NCBI RefSeq assembly: GCF_004770995.1
Contig: NZ_RQHW01000047.1
Span: forward strand, 434,001 to 498,000
From: Leptospira idonii
GTDB lineage: Bacteria > Spirochaetota > Leptospiria > Leptospirales > Leptospiraceae
Length of the DNA: 64,000 nt
Direction: 5' to 3'
Shown piece by piece: positions 55,646 through 64,000 of the stretch; the stretch's first letter is position 1, and each line of letters starts with the position of its first letter. The notes under the pieces were generated by a model, which ran no database searches, was not told the origin of the DNA, and was given only the letters and a program-made list of their open reading frames with translations. Made by a program: the position numbers and the translations under genes.

Positions 55646-57571
55646 ATGAAATTAGATGCAAAGATCCCTTCAGGCCCTATCGAACAAAAATGGGACAAAC
55701 ACAAACAAGACATCAAGCTGGTAAACCCGGCAAACAAACGTAAGTATAAGGTCATCGTAGTAGGTTCCGGACTTGCAGGTGCTTCCGCAGCCGCTACACT
55801 TTCCGAACTAGGCTATCAAGTTTCCGTATTCTGCTTTCAAGACTCTCCTCGCCGTGCTCACTCGATCGCAGCTCAAGGGGGAATCAACGCCGCAAAAAAC
55901 TATCAAAACGACGGTGACTCCGTTTATCGTTTGTTCTATGATACAGTAAAAGGCGGGGATTTCCGTGCTCGTGAAGGAAACGTTTACAGACTTGCACAAG
56001 TATCTACGAACATCATCGACCAGTGTGTGGCGCAAGGGGTTCCTTTCGCCAGAGAATACGGCGGAACTCTTTCCAACCGTTCCTTCGGTGGAGCTCAAGT
56101 TTCCAGAACTTTTTATGCAAAAGGGCAAACAGGACAACAGCTTCTTTTAGGAGCCTACTCCGCTCTTGAAAAACAAATCGGTAGAGGCGCTGTGAAAATG
56201 TATGCCAGAACCGAAATGTTAGAATTGGTTCTAGTGGACGGTCATGCGAAAGGGATCGTAGTCAGAGACTTAGTGACCGGTGAAATTTCCTCTCATGCGG
56301 GAGATGCGGTTATTTTGGCTACGGGAGGATACGGAAACGTATTCTATCTTTCCACAAACGCAAAAGGTTCCAATGTAACCTCCACTTTCAGAGCTTATAA
56401 AAAAGGTGCTGCGTTTGCAAATCCTTGTTATACGCAAATCCATCCTACTTGTATCCCTCAATCGGGAGACTACCAATCCAAACTGACACTTATGTCTGAG
56501 TCCCTTCGTAACGACGGTAGAGTTTGGGTACCTAAGAAAAAAGGTGATCTTCGCCCTCCTCATGAGATTCCTGAAGGAGAAAGAGACTACTATCTGGAAA
56601 GAAAATACCCTTCCTATGGAAACTTAGCTCCTAGAGATATCTCTTCTCGTTCTGCTAAGGAAGCTTGTGACAATGGTTTAGGAGTCGGTCCTTTGGTCGG
56701 CGACAAACGATTGGGAGTGTATTTGGATTTCTCCGACGCCATCAAACGTCTGGGTGAGCCTGTCGTTGCGGATCGTTACGACAACCTTTTCCAAATGTAT
56801 GAAAGAATCACCGGAGAGAACCCTTATAAGGTTCCGATGCGTATTTATCCTGCGGTTCACTATACGATGGGTGGTCTTTGGGTAGATTATAACTTGATGT
56901 CGAACATTCCAGGATTACACGTATTGGGCGAAGCGAACTTCTCCGACCACGGAGCGAACCGTTTGGGCGCTTCCGCATTGATGCAAGGTTTGGCGGACGG
57001 TTACTTCGTGATCCCTTACACAATCGGAGACTACTTCGCAAAAGAAGGTCATAAAAATATTTCCACAGACAGACCGGAATTCAAAGAAGCGGAAGCTCGT
57101 GTAAAAGAAATGACTTCTAAGTTCTTGTCTATCAACGGAAAAAGAACTCCTGATGATTTCCACAGAGAACTAGGAAAAGTGATGTGGGACAAATGCGGTA
57201 TGGCTAGAACAGATGCAGGTCTTAAGGAAGCTTTGAAAAAAATCCCTGAGATCAAAGAAGAATTCTGGAAAAACCTGAAAGTTGCTGGAGGTGGAGCGGA
57301 ACTCAACCAAGAGCTTGAAAAAGCAGGTAGAGTGGCCGACTTCCTTGAGTTTGGCGAATTGATGTGCTTAGATGCTTTGAAAAGAGAAGAATCTTGCGGC
57401 GGTCACTTCCGTGAAGAATACCAAACGGAAGACGGAGAAGCTCAAAGAAACGACGATAAATTCTGTCATGTCACTGCTTGGGAATACAAAGGCGAAGGAA
57501 AAACTCCTGAAGAACACAGAGAACCTCTCGCATACGAAAACATCCACCTTGCCGTAAGGAGCTACAAATAG
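55646..57571 (+). CDS. sdhA: Succinate dehydrogenase flavoprotein subunit
   Basis: A 641-residue FAD subunit of succinate dehydrogenase/fumarate reductase. [15 protein letters not shown] binds FAD; the covalent FAD histidine is in [17 protein letters not shown]. Active-site parts include [19 protein letters not shown] and the closing [24 protein letters not shown]. Sequence style is that of the Bacteroidetes/epsilon type. Two bases separate it from sdhB. Confidence 0.96.
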   Translation: MKLDAKIPSGPIEQKWDKHKQDIKLVNPANKRKYKVIVVGSGLAGASAAATLSELGYQVSVFCFQDSPRRAHSIAAQGGINAAKNYQNDGDSVYRLFYDTVKGGDFRAREGNVYRLAQVSTNIIDQCVAQGVPFAREYGGTLSNRSFGGAQVSRTFYAKGQTGQQLLLGAYSALEKQIGRGAVKMYARTEMLELVLVDGHAKGIVVRDLVTGEISSHAGDAVILATGGYGNVFYLSTNAKGSNVTSTFRAYKKGAAFANPCYTQIHPTCIPQSGDYQSKLTLMSESLRNDGRVWVPKKKGDLRPPHEIPEGERDYYLERKYPSYGNLAPRDISSRSAKEACDNGLGVGPLVGDKRLGVYLDFSDAIKRLGEPVVADRYDNLFQMYERITGENPYKVPMRIYPAVHYTMGGLWVDYNLMSNIPGLHVLGEANFSDHGANRLGASALMQGLADGYFVIPYTIGDYFAKEGHKNISTDRPEFKEAEARVKEMTSKFLSINGKRTPDDFHRELGKVMWDKCGMARTDAGLKEALKKIPEIKEEFWKNLKVAGGGAELNQELEKAGRVADFLEFGELMCLDALKREESCGGHFREEYQTEDGEAQRNDDKFCHVTAWEYKGEGKTPEEHREPLAYENIHLAVRSYK

Positions 57572-57572
57572 T

Positions 57573-58316
57573 ATGAGCGAAACAATGAAATTACACCTTA
57601 AAGTTTGGAGACAAAAAAACGCGAACGATAAAGGAAAGATCGTTAGCTACGAAGCGGACAATGTGAACGAACACATGTCCTTTTTGGAAATGTTAGATGT
57701 TGTCAACGAAGGTCTTGTTGCCAAAGGAGACGAGCCGATCGCTTTCGACCACGACTGCAGAGAAGGTATCTGCGGAATGTGTTCTATGGTCATCAATGGA
57801 GTTCCTCATGGTCCAGAAAGAGGAACCACCACTTGCCAGCTTCATATGAGAAAGTTTAAGGACGGAGACACTGTTTATATCGAGCCTTGGAAAGCGAAAG
57901 CCTTTCCAGTTGTGAAAGATCTAGTTGTAGACCGTTCCGCTTTCGACCGAGTGATCCAAGCAGGAGGTTTCGTTTCCGTGAATACGGGAGGGGCTCCCGA
58001 TGGAAACGCTCTTCCGATCCCTAAAGTAGATGCTGACTTAGCGATGGATGCTGCCACTTGTATCGGTTGCGGTGCTTGCGTAGCCGCTTGTAAAAACGCT
58101 TCTGCGATGTTGTTCGTATCTGCGAAAGTTTCCCACTTGGCTCTACTTCCTCAAGGACAAGTAGAGAAAAAGGAAAGAGTTCGCAAGATGGTTGCCGCAA
58201 TGGACAAAGAAGGTTTCGGAAATTGCACGAACCAATATGAATGTGAAGCAGCTTGTCCTAAAGAAATTTCTGTGAACTTCATCACCAGACTCAACAGGGA
58301 ATTTATCGCAAGTTAA
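57573..58316 (+). CDS. sdhB: Succinate dehydrogenase iron-sulfur subunit
   Basis: A 247-residue iron-sulfur subunit. The [2Fe-2S] ligands are in [13 protein letters not shown] and TTTCQLH; the [4Fe-4S]/[3Fe-4S] ligands are in [15 protein letters not shown] and [11 protein letters not shown]. It links the flavin of SdhA with the heme and quinone site of SdhC. Ends the operon, before a strong terminator. Confidence 0.96.
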   Translation: MSETMKLHLKVWRQKNANDKGKIVSYEADNVNEHMSFLEMLDVVNEGLVAKGDEPIAFDHDCREGICGMCSMVINGVPHGPERGTTTCQLHMRKFKDGDTVYIEPWKAKAFPVVKDLVVDRSAFDRVIQAGGFVSVNTGGAPDGNALPIPKVDADLAMDAATCIGCGACVAACKNASAMLFVSAKVSHLALLPQGQVEKKERVRKMVAAMDKEGFGNCTNQYECEAACPKEISVNFITRLNREFIAS

Positions 58317-58346
58317 GCGAATTTCCTATTTGTCTTCTGAAAAAGG

Positions 58347-58382
58347 AAAAGCCTCGGTTCGATTCGGATCGGGGCTTTTTTT
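58347..58382 (+). terminator. Terminator of the sdhCAB operon
   Basis: AAAAGCC (58347-58353) pairs with GGCTTTT (58373-58379); the stem continues inward through TCGGTTCG/CGGATCGG with G-U pairs to a three-base loop. A T run follows to 58382. It is 31 bases after sdhB. Confidence 0.9.
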
Positions 58383-58423
58383 ATCATAGACCTGAAAGGA
58401 AATGAGATAAGTTTTAATCAGAT

Positions 58424-59032
58424 ATGGCAATAGTTTTGGTTAGGTTGTTTTCTATTGTTTTGATTGTACTTGAGCTTCTCTTTATATTGGACCATACCTA
58501 CCTGGACGAGATTCATGAAGAAGCAAAAATACAGTATAAATTTATCAATAAAAATTCGGATATTCGTTGCTCAATAAACCTAACAAATATTTTAAAACAT
58601 GAGAATGAAAAAACGAACCATTTTTTAGATATCCGCATCAATCCTAAGAAAGAAAAACAATTTGTTGTTTGGGGAGAAAATCCTGCAATTTGTGACGAGC
58701 TTACTTCTGACGACAGGACATCTAACTTTTATTTATACATGACTTCTCTTTACAACCATCCTACTACAATTGCAGTAACTCGAAAAACCTTTCCAGATAA
58801 GAATTATCACACTCCGTATTTACTGAATTATCAGTTTTATTTACTTCATTTTTCCTATATATTATTTTTAGTTATTTCTTTGTTTGATTTTCGATCCAAA
58901 TACTTCCTCTGGTACAGAAGATTCGTGTATATTTTATACTTCAACAGAACGGTTGTTTTCTATTCTCTTATTTCGGATATGGTTGAGTACCGATTTTTTG
59001 ACTCTCCATTGATATATAAGATCATTGAATGA
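58424..59032 (+). CDS. AT-rich hypothetical membrane protein
   Basis: A 202-residue protein: an N-terminal hydrophobic helix (about 2-24), a central charged region, and two more hydrophobic stretches (about 138-158 and 165-185). I recognise no domain. The DNA is much poorer in G+C than its neighbours (16-17 of 60 in two rows counted by hand). It overlaps the next gene by eight bases; the two look like a recently gained pair. Confidence 0.6.
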   Translation: MAIVLVRLFSIVLIVLELLFILDHTYLDEIHEEAKIQYKFINKNSDIRCSINLTNILKHENEKTNHFLDIRINPKKEKQFVVWGENPAICDELTSDDRTSNFYLYMTSLYNHPTTIAVTRKTFPDKNYHTPYLLNYQFYLLHFSYILFLVISLFDFRSKYFLWYRRFVYILYFNRTVVFYSLISDMVEYRFFDSPLIYKIIE

Positions 59033-59573
59033 CCGGCAAATTATCGTAATTAACAGGATCAATGTAATTGAAATGAATCTGAAAAAGAAAGAAATCCTTT
59101 CGGCTGCGATCTTTTTGAACTTAGTCGGGCTCTGTTTGATGATACCGATTCTGTATAAAGGATTCGAATTCTTTCAGGTAAGGAATTGGAATAAAATTTA
59201 CTGTACAATAGAAAAATCTCAGTCATTCTCTCAAAGAAATCCTGGCACAGGCGGGCGTCCTATCAGAAGAGATGTGTCATCAATCATAGTCACGAAATAT
59301 ATCCATAAAATCAAATTACCCAACGGTTCTTTTTTCTTTTTGGAATCTTATAAAGCATATGAAAATGAATTTCCGATTTATTTTGATCCAGAAGATCAAA
59401 TGAATTATAAAGCCATAGAAACAAACGACTCTTTGTTGAATGTGATATTATTTGCAATCGGGATTGTTATGATTTTTTATACGAATTACAAAGCTGGTTA
59501 TTTTTATGAGAAGGCGGACGATTTAGAGAATTATGAACATAAGAGAAACAGAAGGCTGAGAAGGCATAGATAA
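59025..59573 (+). CDS. AT-rich membrane protein, DUF3592-like
   Basis: Up to 182 residues from TTG 59025; ATG 59073 is the likelier start, as it falls just before the first transmembrane helix (ILSAAIFLNLVGLCLMIPIL). A beta-rich extracytoplasmic loop (WNKIYCTIEKSQSF ... FPIYFDPEDQMNYKAI) and a second helix follow, then a basic tail. This helix-C-T-I/V-...-Y.P..P order resembles DUF3592 proteins. Stops eight bases before a convergent gene. Confidence 0.6.
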   Translation: MNDRQIIVINRINVIEMNLKKKEILSAAIFLNLVGLCLMIPILYKGFEFFQVRNWNKIYCTIEKSQSFSQRNPGTGGRPIRRDVSSIIVTKYIHKIKLPNGSFFFLESYKAYENEFPIYFDPEDQMNYKAIETNDSLLNVILFAIGIVMIFYTNYKAGYFYEKADDLENYEHKRNRRLRRHR

Positions 59574-59581
59574 ATTTTTTT

Positions 59582-60529
59582 TCAATCGAACCTGGCATCT
59601 TCCAAAAGAAAACGGATTTCAGACAATTCGATCGTTTGTTTTTCTCTCCAATTCTCAGTTAACTTTTCCCATTCTTCCAGGGACTTCCCTCTTTTTTTCC
59701 TTCCTTGGATCATCGTATTCATTCTTCTATCGATGCTTTCTTCAATCAACAAAGAGGCATTTTCCAAGAAGAGTTCGGGAGAGTTTTGAACTTCTTTATA
59801 TAATAAAAACAAAGAATAGAGTCTGAATCTTTCGATCGCATTGTATTTCAGAGACAATTGGTCCGAATGTCCTCCGTATCTCATCAGAAGATTTTCTTCC
59901 AAGAGACCTACTTTTTCTCCTCTCGCCAAAATTCGATTCCAGAGATCGTAGTCTTCACAAGAAGGAAGTTCCTCTTTGAAACCTCCTAATTCCTGAAATA
60001 AAGATTTTTCCATCATCACACTCGAGGAAGTGATGAGACAAAGTTCCAATGCGTCTTGAAAGAAATTTCCTGTTTGTTTCTTGTGTTTCCCCAAGGGCTC
60101 CAAAAGATTCCCTTTTTTGTTCCAGATTTCGTTCGTTTGAGAGATTCTATATGCAGGGTTTGCCTGATGAAAACGAATCTGTTCGGAAACTTTATTTTCG
60201 TTCCATACATCGTCCGAATCCAAAAAACAGATCCATTCCCCGTTTGACTGAGAGACTCCGAAATTACGGGCAGCGCTTACTCCCCTATGCATTGTTTGGT
60301 GAATTTGAACTGTTTTCGAATTCTTTCCGAATCCTACTAGTCCGGATTTCCATCTTAAATAAGATGCGGTTAAAATCTGCCAAGTGTTATCTTCCGAACC
60401 ATCGTCCACTAAAATCAATTCCCAGTGAGGATAGTTTTGTATTAACACTGAGTCCACAGCTCTTAAAGTGACTTCCTCTCTGTTGTAAGTAGGAAGTATA
60501 ATGGAAACGAGAGGAGGAGTTGCACTCAT
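59582..60529 (-). CDS. GT2-family glycosyltransferase
   Basis: A 315-residue GT-A glycosyltransferase. Start ATG 60529, because it overlaps the upstream stop (ATGA) and begins directly with the family's first strand (PLVSIILPTYNRE); the frame is open for 65 more codons but that part reads as the other gene. The nucleotide-sugar and metal motif is WICFLDSDDVW, and a second acidic motif is CEDYDLWNR. Acceptor unknown; probably surface glycan. Last gene of a lepA-headed run. Confidence 0.87.
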   Translation of the reverse strand: MSATPPLVSIILPTYNREEVTLRAVDSVLIQNYPHWELILVDDGSEDNTWQILTASYLRWKSGLVGFGKNSKTVQIHQTMHRGVSAARNFGVSQSNGEWICFLDSDDVWNENKVSEQIRFHQANPAYRISQTNEIWNKKGNLLEPLGKHKKQTGNFFQDALELCLITSSSVMMEKSLFQELGGFKEELPSCEDYDLWNRILARGEKVGLLEENLLMRYGGHSDQLSLKYNAIERFRLYSLFLLYKEVQNSPELFLENASLLIEESIDRRMNTMIQGRKKRGKSLEEWEKLTENWREKQTIELSEIRFLLEDARFD

Positions 60530-61443
60530 AAGATCAAATCCAAGTGACTCAGTAAACCACCCTGGTGGAGATAGATCCATTTTTGCTCGAACAGCTGCGG
60601 ATCGGAATTTTTTATTTTTCGATTTTCCCAAAAATCTTCCATCGTCTTCCAAGTCTTTGCGCTGTAGACCGGTTCTAACAAAAGTTTTTGTTCTTCGAAT
60701 ATGGATTGTATCTTCTTGTTCCAAAAAGAGGAAGTTGTAGCAAAAGATTTTCCTTTGGGAGGAGAGAACAATTGAAACTTTATCGGAGGCGCTTCCATTC
60801 TAAGAAGTTTCCATTTTTCCTCTAAAGAAGCCATCCAAGTTTTTTCCGTTTCTCCTATCATCACCCCCATCAGTTTCACAGGCTTATCGGAAAAGTAATT
60901 TGCTGCGGATAAAAAACTAAGACCGGAACCCACATCCAGCCATAAAACGAAAGGAGCCTTTTCCTTCTCCCAAAGATATTGCCAGAGACGATCCAAACCG
61001 GATACAGCACTGAAATGAAATCCGAATTCGGGCAGAAAAAACTCTCCTTCTTTGGTTTGGGAAGATGTTTCCCAATCGAAGAGCGCTTCTTTTCGATTCG
61101 AAAAGATTCTGATCTTATGAGAACTTCTTTCTGTAAGGATTCGATTCGCTGTTTTGAGTTTTCTGTCTCTCGTATAAGCAGTCGTATGAATCTGAAAACC
61201 TAAAGATCGTAATGCGAAAGAAAAACAGGAAAGAAAATTTCCATGAACGGAACCGAATAATTTCACTGTTTGAATTTTGTTTTCTTTCAGGTAGGATATA
61301 ATCCCTTCCAATTTTCTCAATTTGGTTCCGAAACCGAAAGGGGATAGATCGTCTCTCAAGACGAAGACCGTTTTTTCCCTGGAAAGAGAATGTTCTTGTA
61401 TGTGGAAAGGGATTGGCTTTTTTAGAATTTCCGAGAGAGCCAA
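60526..61443 (-). CDS. PLP-dependent ACC-deaminase/D-cysteine desulfhydrase-like protein
   Basis: A 305-residue fold-type II PLP protein. The lysine that would bind PLP is in FGTKLRKLEGI (Lys41; the family has GNK-x-RKLE), and the C-terminal HQGG matches the family's HTGG. The phosphate/nucleophile loop that is GG.QSN in active enzymes reads GSVHGN, so the usual serine is missing. It may act on a different amino acid or be inactive. It sits 23 bases after lepA and overlaps the glycosyltransferase by four bases. Confidence 0.72.
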   Translation of the reverse strand: MALSEILKKPIPFHIQEHSLSREKTVFVLRDDLSPFGFGTKLRKLEGIISYLKENKIQTVKLFGSVHGNFLSCFSFALRSLGFQIHTTAYTRDRKLKTANRILTERSSHKIRIFSNRKEALFDWETSSQTKEGEFFLPEFGFHFSAVSGLDRLWQYLWEKEKAPFVLWLDVGSGLSFLSAANYFSDKPVKLMGVMIGETEKTWMASLEEKWKLLRMEAPPIKFQLFSPPKGKSFATTSSFWNKKIQSIFEEQKLLLEPVYSAKTWKTMEDFWENRKIKNSDPQLFEQKWIYLHQGGLLSHLDLIL

Positions 61444-61466
61444 AGTTCATTGGAAAAACAGAGGAC

Positions 61467-63272
61467 TTAGTCCCCTGTTTTGAGAATCGACAAAAACGCT
61501 TCCTGAGGAATTTCCACGGAACCGATTTGTTTCATTCTTTTCTTTCCTTCTTTCTGCTTTTCCAAAAGTTTTTTCTTACGGGAAATATCCCCCCCGTAGC
61601 ACTTGGCGGTTACGTTTTTACGAAGCGCAGAGATACTCTCTCTAGCCACTACTTTGGAACCGATGGCTGCTTGCAAAGGAATCATAAATTGGTGTCTAGG
61701 GATTAAATCTTTCAGTTTTTCGATGATCACCCTTCCCCTTTCCTCCGCTTTGGATTTATGAACGATGGAAGAAAGTGCATCCACAGGCTCCGAGTTCACA
61801 AGAATGTCCATCTTCACCAATTTGGATTCTCTGTAGCCGATCTCTTCATAATCCAGGGAAGCATAACCTTTCGTATGAGATTTTAACTTATCATAAAACT
61901 CGAAGATAAGCTCAGCCAAAGGAAGTTCGTAAGTAAGCTGCACTTTATCTTTGGAAAGATACACAGTATCCATGTGGATTCCCCGTTTTTCAATCACAAG
62001 AGACATGATGTTCCCGACGTAATGATCGGGAGCGATGATGGTCGCCTTTACATAAGGTTCTTCCGACTTACCGATGAGAATGGTATCGGGCCATTTGGAA
62101 GGATTGTCGATTTCGTAGACTTCATCCTTAGTATTTGTAATTCTAAATTTAACGGAAGGAGCCGTTGTGATGAGGGCTAGATTGAATTCTCTCTCTAATC
62201 TTTCTTGGACGATCTCCATATGAAGAAGTCCTAAATAACCTACACGAAAACCGAACCCTAGTGCTACTGAATTCTCCCTTTCGAATGTAAGGGCAGAATC
62301 GTTTAACTTAAGTTTTTCGATTGCATCCACGAAAGCATCGAAATCCTCTCCGTTGATGGGGAAAAGACCTGCGAAAACCATAGGTTTGGCGTCTTTAAAC
62401 CCGTGAACCACAGAATCTGTTTGATTGTTTGCCAAAGTGATTGTATCTCCCGTTTTGGCATCCCCCATCTTTTTCATCCCTGCGACTACGTAACCTACAT
62501 CCCCTGCTTGCAGTTCTTCTGCACTAACCATAGTAAGGCGATTGACTCCCACTTCAGTCACTGCAAATTGGCGGCCTACGTTCATCATATGGATGGTATC
62601 GCCTTTTTTTAACTTCCCGTCGTAAAGTCGAACTTTAGCCACCACTCCCATATAGGTATCGAAGAAAGAATCGTAGATAAGTGCTTTGAGAGGTTTATTG
62701 ATGTCTCCTTTCGGAGGAGGAATGAGTTTGGAAATCGCTTCCAAAACGCCTTTTACATTGAGTCCGGTTTTCGCAGAAATCGGGATGGCTTCATCCGGGT
62801 CGAGTCCCAAAGACTCTTCAATCATGATTTTACATTTGTCTATGTCTGCGGAAGGAAGATCGATTTTATTGATAACAGGAATGATCCTAAGATCCAGCTC
62901 CATTGCCAGATATAGATTGGCCAAAGTCTGTGCTTCCACTCCTTGGCTTGCGTCCACAATCAATAGAACCCCTTCGCAGGCGGCCAATGATCGGGACACT
63001 TCGTACGTAAAATCCACGTGGCCGGGAGTATCGATGAGGTTGAGGTGGTAGATGTTTCCGTCTTCCGCATGGTAATCAAAGGAAGCGTTATTGGCTTTGA
63101 TTGTGATTCCCCTTTCTCTTTCTATATCCATAGAATCCAAAATTTGGTCTTTTTTGGTTCTTTGGTCGGTCACAAGTCCAATCTCAAGCAGTCGATCCGC
63201 CAAAGTGGATTTTCCATGGTCCACATGGGCAATGATGGAAAAATTTCGAGTGAATTTTTGACGTTCGTTCAA
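61467..63272 (-). CDS. lepA: Elongation factor 4 (back-translocase)
   Basis: A 601-residue translational GTPase. G1 is [10 protein letters not shown]2 RGITIK, G3 DTPGHVDF, G4 NKIDLPSAD, and the C-terminal LepA-specific domain has the lysine-rich [22 protein letters not shown]. It rescues stalled or mistranslocated ribosomes. Heads a minus-strand run with the PLP protein and the glycosyltransferase; divergent from eno. Confidence 0.96.
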   Translation of the reverse strand: MNERQKFTRNFSIIAHVDHGKSTLADRLLEIGLVTDQRTKKDQILDSMDIERERGITIKANNASFDYHAEDGNIYHLNLIDTPGHVDFTYEVSRSLAACEGVLLIVDASQGVEAQTLANLYLAMELDLRIIPVINKIDLPSADIDKCKIMIEESLGLDPDEAIPISAKTGLNVKGVLEAISKLIPPPKGDINKPLKALIYDSFFDTYMGVVAKVRLYDGKLKKGDTIHMMNVGRQFAVTEVGVNRLTMVSAEELQAGDVGYVVAGMKKMGDAKTGDTITLANNQTDSVVHGFKDAKPMVFAGLFPINGEDFDAFVDAIEKLKLNDSALTFERENSVALGFGFRVGYLGLLHMEIVQERLEREFNLALITTAPSVKFRITNTKDEVYEIDNPSKWPDTILIGKSEEPYVKATIIAPDHYVGNIMSLVIEKRGIHMDTVYLSKDKVQLTYELPLAELIFEFYDKLKSHTKGYASLDYEEIGYRESKLVKMDILVNSEPVDALSSIVHKSKAEERGRVIIEKLKDLIPRHQFMIPLQAAIGSKVVARESISALRKNVTAKCYGGDISRKKKLLEKQKEGKKRMKQIGSVEIPQEAFLSILKTGD

Positions 63273-63331
63273 GGGATCCTCAGCTTTTTAAGTCATTTTC
63301 TTGTGAGTGGGGAGATTGTCTAAAAAGTTTA

Positions 63332-63359
63332 TTGTCAGGCCATTAAAAATCCCTAATCT
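63332..63359 (+). promoter_or_regulatory. Candidate promoter of eno
   Basis: TTGTCA (63332-63337), 16 bases, TAATCT (63354-63359), 37 bases before the eno ATG, with CCAGGAG as the ribosome site between. Confidence 0.5.
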
Positions 63360-63389
63360 GGGAACAAAGAAATACCAGGAGAAATCTAA

Positions 63390-64000
<611 letters not shown>

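Noticed and set aside
60530..60724. A 65-residue N-terminal extension of the GT2 glycosyltransferase
   Set aside because: It is the other-frame reading of the PLP gene; ATG 60529 overlaps that gene's stop and begins the glycosyltransferase fold.

Overview
The window is chromosomal DNA from a spirochaete of the Leptospira group (family Leptospiraceae). The pointers are a class II (B12-dependent) ribonucleotide reductase, a Kdo/heptose lipopolysaccharide gene set joined to an Lpt export operon, lipoproteins with loose spirochaetal lipoboxes, an HprK/HPr pair beside RpoN and NtrYX, a complete gsp type II secretion operon, and very frequent TTG and GTG start codons. The genus is inferred from gene content and style; no search was run. 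Most of the window is dense, vertically inherited core genome. I see no insertion sequence, phage, CRISPR array or rRNA. There is one tRNA, tRNA-Asn(GTT).

Layout. 1-6.9 kb: 3' end of a UvrD/PcrA helicase, an inositol-phosphatase/CysQ protein, a GT4 glycosyltransferase, a TlpA-like lipoprotein, a long-chain acyl-CoA ligase with a clear terminator, and unknown proteins. 6.9-16.7 kb: a LAN-domain protein, then an envelope block (heptose kinase and adenylyltransferase, pyrG, kdsA, lptC, lptA, lptB) that runs with overlaps into rpoN, hprK, ptsH, ntrY and ntrX. Outer-membrane LPS export is thus genetically linked to sigma-54 and nitrogen/carbon signalling. 20.2-25.6 kb: a divergent four-cysteine UDG-fold protein, priA, fmt, a PASTA protein and rpe. 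25.6-28.5 kb: the rpsP-khpA-rimM-trmD-rplS-rnhB operon. 28.5-32.8 kb: a stand-alone FlhB-C domain protein, an HD-GYP-like protein lacking the HD histidine, yraN, a 66-residue protein with a remarkable three-hairpin leader, and comM. 33-46.4 kb: a LysM/M23 protein followed by gspC-D-E-F-G-H-I-J-K-L-M-N.

46.4-64 kb: nrdJ, tRNA-Asn, a STAS protein, an L,D-transpeptidase, two small membrane proteins, a three-gene minus-strand lipoprotein/SPFH operon, sdhCAB with a strong terminator, an AT-rich pair of unknown membrane proteins that looks foreign, a glycosyltransferase and a PLP enzyme behind lepA, and the 5' part of eno.

Points I find most worth a second look: (1) three consecutive hairpins at 30978-31034, each presenting AAGGA in or at its loop, the third loop being the Shine-Dalgarno of a 66-aa gene, which is the architecture of a CsrA-controlled leader; (2) the four-cysteine UDG family 4-like protein with a rebuilt active site; (3) a perfect 15-bp inverted repeat inside the first codons of gspL; (4) two tiny ORFs coupled by ATGA overlaps to each other and to sdhC; (5) rnhB and a small minus-strand gene that both lack an ATG/GTG/TTG where their reading frames demand one.
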